Shown here: positions 60,425-64,000 of the stretch, piece by piece
How the letters are laid out: every line of letters starts with the position of its first letter
Numbering within the stretch: the stretch's first letter is position 1
Origin: Brachycybe producta
Lineage: Eukaryota > Arthropoda > Diplopoda > Playtdesmida > Andrognathidae
DNA: 64,000 bases
Direction of reading: 5' to 3'
Assembly: GCA_036925085.1 (NCBI GenBank)
Contig: JAUPFP010000002.1
Coordinates: 6,664,890 to 6,728,889 of the forward strand
Made by a program: the position numbers and the translations under genes
The notes under the pieces: generated by a model
What the model saw: only the letters and a program-made list of their open reading frames with translations
What the model was told of the DNA's origin: nothing
Databases searched by the model: none

Positions 60425-60964
60425 GCTAGTGGGGTAACCCAGCTGTCATAAATGACGGGAGCAACATTCACAGGCAATTGTGCCCAGCATTAGAATTTCT
60501 TTTCCTCCGCCCTTTTATGACGTCAGACCAAGTAACAAACCAATTAGAAATTGATGACGTTCATAAAAGGGCTGAGCAAAAGAAATTCTAATGCTGGGCA
60601 CAGTTGCCAGTGATAAACTCTGGTTTAATTTTGCTACTATTATTTCCTCCCCTTTTTATATTTGAAAGAGAAAGTGAGTTTTTCATTTTTTTGTGGTGTG
60701 CGCATGCGCGTCGTTTGTTTATTTTTTTACTCCTTTCATTTCAATTTCAGTCACCCCCTCCCACTTTTTTCCCCTCCACGTTTCTTTTTCTCTTTCCCCT
60801 ACACTTTCCAACCTTCCCCCCCCCCTCTCCATTTTAATATCATGCAACATTATGTTGACCTTGAGAAAAAAAAGCGGTTCATTTATTCAAATTTATATAA
60901 ATTCCGACGTGGTTTTTGTACAGCGTTAGGATCACAGACAATATGACACACAGAAAGACGGGGC

Positions 60965-60968
<4 letters not shown>
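60425..60968 (+). mobile_element. TA-tailed repeat family 3, copy 1, interrupted by a MITE
   Basis: It starts TAGTGGGGTAACCCAG..GTCATAAATGACGGGAGC, then GCGCATGCGCGTCG and a CT-rich run, and ends in a long (TA)n tail. A 120-bp element splits it at 60481. Copies 2 and 3 are at 61037 and 62009. The class is not recognised. The constant 5' end and the microsatellite 3' end may suggest a retroposon or Helitron-like element. Confidence 0.6.
60481..60600. mobile_element. 120-bp MITE with perfect 23-bp TIRs
   Basis: It runs from TGCCCAGCATTAGAATTTCT to the inverted AGAAATTCTAATGCTGGGCA. The interior holds inverted GCCCTTTTATGACGTCA-type sequence. Flanks CAATTG and CAGTTG may be a decayed 6-bp target duplication. 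Confidence 0.85.

Positions 60969-61036
<68 letters not shown>
60968..61036. repeat. (TA)n microsatellite
   Basis: An uninterrupted TA array of about 68 bp between two copies of repeat family 3. Confidence 0.95.
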
Positions 61037-61037
<1 letters not shown>

Positions 61038-61472
61038 TAGTAGGGTAACCCGTCATAAATGACGGGAGCAAAATTCACAGGCAATTTTGCGCATGCGCGT
61101 CGTTTTTTTCCTTTTTTACTCTTTTCATTTCAATTTCAGTTTTCCCCCTTCCACTTTCCCCCGCCACGTTTCTCTCTCCCCCTACACTTTCCCCTCACCC
61201 CTCCCACTTTTTTCTCTCTCCCCCCCCACTTTTCTCTCTCTCTCCCCTTCTACATTTTCCAACCTTTTCCCCTCACCCCCTCCCACTTTTCTCTCTCTCC
61301 CCCCCCCCCCCCCCCCTTCTACACTTTCCAAAGGAAGAGTTCAACATACAGTTGACCTTGAGAAAAAAACGGTTCATTTATTCAAATTTATATAAATTCC
61401 GACGTGCTTAAATGGTTTTTGTTACTCCACACACACAGACCTGGGATATTATATATATATATATATATATAT
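61037..61472 (+). mobile_element. TA-tailed repeat family 3, copy 2
   Basis: It starts CTAGTAGGGTAACCCGTCAT, has the CCCGTCATAAATGACGGG palindrome at about 61050-61067, GCGCATGCGCGTCG, a long C/T tract with a C17 run, TTGACCTTGAGAAAAAAAC and a (TA)n end. Copy 1 has the same order. Confidence 0.7.
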
Positions 61473-61866
61473 AATAATTATTTTATGTCATTAAAGTTCA
61501 TGTTTGAGTTTTTTTGGACGATTGAATGGAAAATTACGCGCTTCTTTTTTTTGCCATTTTAGCGACATTTTTTATCCTTTTCTTATTGCTTCGGTGGCGT
61601 TTTGTTTTTGTCCGGGGAGATGGTGGTATTTTTGGCGGCACTCAAGTGTTTCAAGACAAACCGACAAACAATTCTAGAACACTTCTGCAACTTTAATGTG
61701 TTGTTTTGTCTGCGATTTCACAAACAATTCCGGGTCATACAATTCCATGTCCTGCTGCAGGTTGATAAACACAAAAAGGCTTTTGTTTTGTTTCGAAAAT
61801 ACACAACATTCCTTCAACTTTGTTCAGTTGTGGACGGTTAATATTAAAACAACAACAGAACTGGGA

Positions 61867-61942
61867 TTGATGTGGACGGGGCCTTAGACCGTGTTCGAAT
61901 CAAGCTTGATTCGAACACGGTCTAAGGCCCCGTCCACATCAA
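61867..61942. repeat. 76-bp perfect palindrome
   Basis: The left arm TTGATGTGGACGGGGCCTTA..., through CGTGTTCGAATCAAG, meets its exact complement at AAGCTT (centre 61904/61905) with no loop and no mismatch over 38 bases per arm. Confidence 0.95.
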
Positions 61943-62008
61943 GCTGACAAAACACAAACAAAACTGAAACTCGAGTGTTTCAAGACAAATGGGCGACAAT
62001 TCTAAAAC

Positions 62009-62150
62009 ACTAGTGGGGTAACCCGTCATAAATGACGGGAGCAAAATTCACAGGCAATTGTACGCATGCGCATCGTTTTTTCCTTTTTTTACTCCTTTCA
62101 TTTCAATTTCAGTTTCCCCCCTCCACGTTTCTCTTTTTTTTGTTTTTGTT
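62009..62150 (+). mobile_element. TA-tailed repeat family 3, copy 3 (5' part)
   Basis: CTAGTGGGGTAACCCGTCAT, the same palindrome, and ACGCATGCGCATCG followed by a CT-rich run. The 3' half differs from copies 1 and 2. Confidence 0.65.
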
Positions 62151-62514
62151 TTGTCTGCATTTTTTTTACAAACTTCGCTGTCCCGATCGTTTGTTTGTGT
62201 GTTTTGTCTCGGTACTATGAAACATTCTTTCAACTCTTTGTCTTTGCAGTGTTACAGTTACATGTAGTATTAAAACTAATAACAGAACAGTTCCGTAGTC
62301 TCATACTGTATCTGTGTCACACATTTGTTTTGGTTTTGTCTCGAGTACTGCTGACGGTTGTTTCACGTTCTTTTTGTTTTGTTTTCGGACTGCTTTTTCA
62401 GGCGGGTGTTTTCGTGGTTGTTTTTATCTCGAAATCATGGTGCACTTTTGTCAGCTTGATTTAGACTGGGCCATATATAATCCGTTTTCGATGGTTTAGG
62501 AACAGCTGATTTTC

Positions 62515-62790
62515 GAAATCATGAGTCTTACAGGTGGAAAATTAAGAGAAACTAGAAACCGTTTTAGAAACTAGAAGGGTAGTGCAATCACTTAAGAGTA
62601 TTTTCATGTTGATATCTTTCAAAATAAAACGTTTTAATAGACACAAATTTTAAAAAAATATCGTCTGCTTAAAGTTTGGTCATTTTCAGACTCAAATAAA
62701 AAGTTAATTTTGCAAGATGAAAGTACTCTTTTGCGACTAAGCTCTAGATCCTTCTAGTTTCTAAAACATATTCAATTTCCTCTTATCTCT
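62515..62790. mobile_element. Foldback MITE family 1, copy
   Basis: The left arm (GTTTTAGAAACTAGAAGGGT, CAATCACTTAAGAGTATTTT) and the inverted right arm (AAGTACTCTTTTGCGAC, CCTTCTAGTTTCTAAAACA) are clear. The outer ends are diverged. Confidence 0.75.
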
Positions 62791-63230
62791 TTAATTACTC
62801 TACGAGGCAACTTCTGTTGCGACACAAACCAAAACGACAATTGTTGAGGTCTTGGCGTATCCTACGATTTGTTCACGACCTTCGATAAAACAAGTTTTTG
62901 CAACTCATTATCATAATTTATGTGGATTTGGGGGTTGTATTTTCTTCTTTCTACGTTCGGTTTACATGATCGACTCTGGATTGACCATCCTGGCTTTTTT
63001 AATCTTGGAATTTTTTCATGCTACATGGATTGTCCAAGCCAAGGCACACGGTACATTGGAACCCAACAATTGAAGAGAAAATCGGTCTGAGCTGATCGAT
63101 CGATTCAAAATGGATCAGCAATTAAAATTTGATTGAATTGATTTAAAAAAAAGCCAACACGGACAAACCAAAACTGATTGTCTTTATTTGGCTAAGAAGC
63201 TAAGAGCTTTATGGGCTATAAAAACATTTA

Positions 63231-63439
63231 GGACCCTCTTAACCCTATCTGCTTTCACTGAAAAATGTGGTCGCAGGTGACTGGGCTGTGGTTGGCACAC
63301 AAGCGGCTTTTGAAGTTAAAAACGACCACCGGTGAGTGGACCGTGGAAAAAGCCGTACCTTGGCACACATTTGACAACTCGATTTAATTTTGCAGTCGAA
63401 ATCGACCACCAGAAGTGGTCTGTGCATGTGGCAAGGTAC
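63231..63439. mobile_element. Harbinger-like MITE, left end uncertain
   Basis: It has GTGGTC and GACCACCAGAAGTGGTC motifs of the family and TTA at 63440-63442 on its right, but its left end does not match the right end well. Confidence 0.45.
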
Positions 63440-63442
63440 TTA

Positions 63443-63701
63443 GAGCCACTTCACACAGAACACTTGATGTCGCCACGAAAAGTGTTCGTTTTAGCAAGAC
63501 ATTGATTGCAAGGGGGGGATTCGCATGAGTTTTTTTTCTTTCAACATAGTGGTGAAGAGTGGGTGAGTTCAGCCACAAGTGGGAGTGGCGAACACAGCCT
63601 GTTTAGCAACAGTGATGAAGGTCATGCCAGTGAAATGCACTGACAGCAACCACTACATGGTGCTACTTTGTGGTGATACAGTGATCTGTGTGAAGTGTAA
63701 C
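63443..63701. mobile_element. Harbinger-like MITE with TTA flanks
   Basis: It begins GAGCCACTTCACACAGAACAC and ends GATCTGTGTGAAGTGTAAC, inverted ends of about 30 bp with mismatches. TTA flanks it at 63440-63442 and 63702-63704. Confidence 0.8.
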
Positions 63702-63704
63702 TTA

Positions 63705-63920
63705 GACCCTTTTCACATGAACCACTTTCGGTGGTCGGTTTTGCCTGCAAAATGTACTTGGATTGTTGCTAAAGTTTGGCCACTCGACGCGACTGGTTGT
63801 TCTAAGGTGATCCTAATGTTTTTGAGTAAACTTAAAAACGAGTGGTTGGGTTTGGCGACAAGACGATTACATTTTGCAGTCGAACTCGACCACCAAAAGT
63901 GGTTTGTGTGTGAAAAGCTC
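63705..63920. mobile_element. Harbinger-like MITE with TTA flanks, adjacent copy
   Basis: It begins GACCCTTTTCACATGAACCA and ends (inverted) GAGCTTTTCACACACAAACC, continuing into ACTTTCGGTGGTCG / ACTTTTGGTGGTCG. TTA lies at 63702-63704 and 63921-63923. The left TTA is shared with the previous element. Confidence 0.85.
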
Positions 63921-64000
63921 TTAAAAGGGAAGAAGTTTGTTCTTTTGCCGCTTTTTTGTCGGCTGTCTTTGAAAAGTATAGGCTGTAATAATTTAATGTA

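Overview
The window is nuclear DNA of an invertebrate animal: AT-rich, many GT-AG introns (often only 62-82 nt), metazoan-specific genes and dense short repeats. A pair of gustatory-receptor-like genes hints at an arthropod, but species and class cannot be told from the sequence. All exon limits were read by eye from splice signals, phase continuity and remembered family alignments; none comes from transcripts.

Layout. 1-1911 (+): 3' end of a BEN-domain gene. 2531-12430: tandem duplication whose two units each carry a gustatory-receptor-like gene on the minus strand (3701-2970, damaged; 9374-8421, intact ORF), with TIR elements and a long AT array. 13411-27041 (-): complete alpha-2-macroglobulin-like gene, 26 exons, about 1,600 residues, with signal peptide, bait region and GCGEQN thioester. 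29086-38275 (-): the replication-initiation gene TICRR/Treslin, 13 exons, about 1,440 residues. 39128-43951 (+): the cohesin-loader gene MAU2, 16 exons, 593 residues. 48720-53209 (+): the NuRD subunit p66/GATAD2, 5 coding exons, 665 residues. 53210-64000: 3' sequence of p66, a 31-bp minisatellite inside an open frame, a possible promoter with first exon near 60.1-60.3 kb, and mostly transposon-derived repeats.

The host genes do not form an operon. TICRR and MAU2 are divergent, 852 bp apart, both serving chromosome replication and cohesion, so a shared promoter is plausible. MAU2 and p66 are neighbours in the same orientation, as MAU2 and GATAD2A are in human, which suggests an ancient linkage.

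The repeat layer is almost wholly non-autonomous DNA transposons: a foldback family (at least ten copies, three nearly filling p66 intron 2), TTA-flanked Harbinger-like MITEs, hAT-like and pogo-like MITEs, a family with a CCCGTCATAAATGACGGG palindrome and TA tails, and several hairpins. I found no transposase gene, virus-derived element, rRNA, tRNA gene or CRISPR array. I also found no convincing new multi-gene system. The most notable items are gene-structure features (an 18-nt microexon, a stopless 63-nt intron, a GC-AG intron), the conserved gene pair, the frame-cycling minisatellite, a dimeric tandem array and a 76-bp perfect palindrome.
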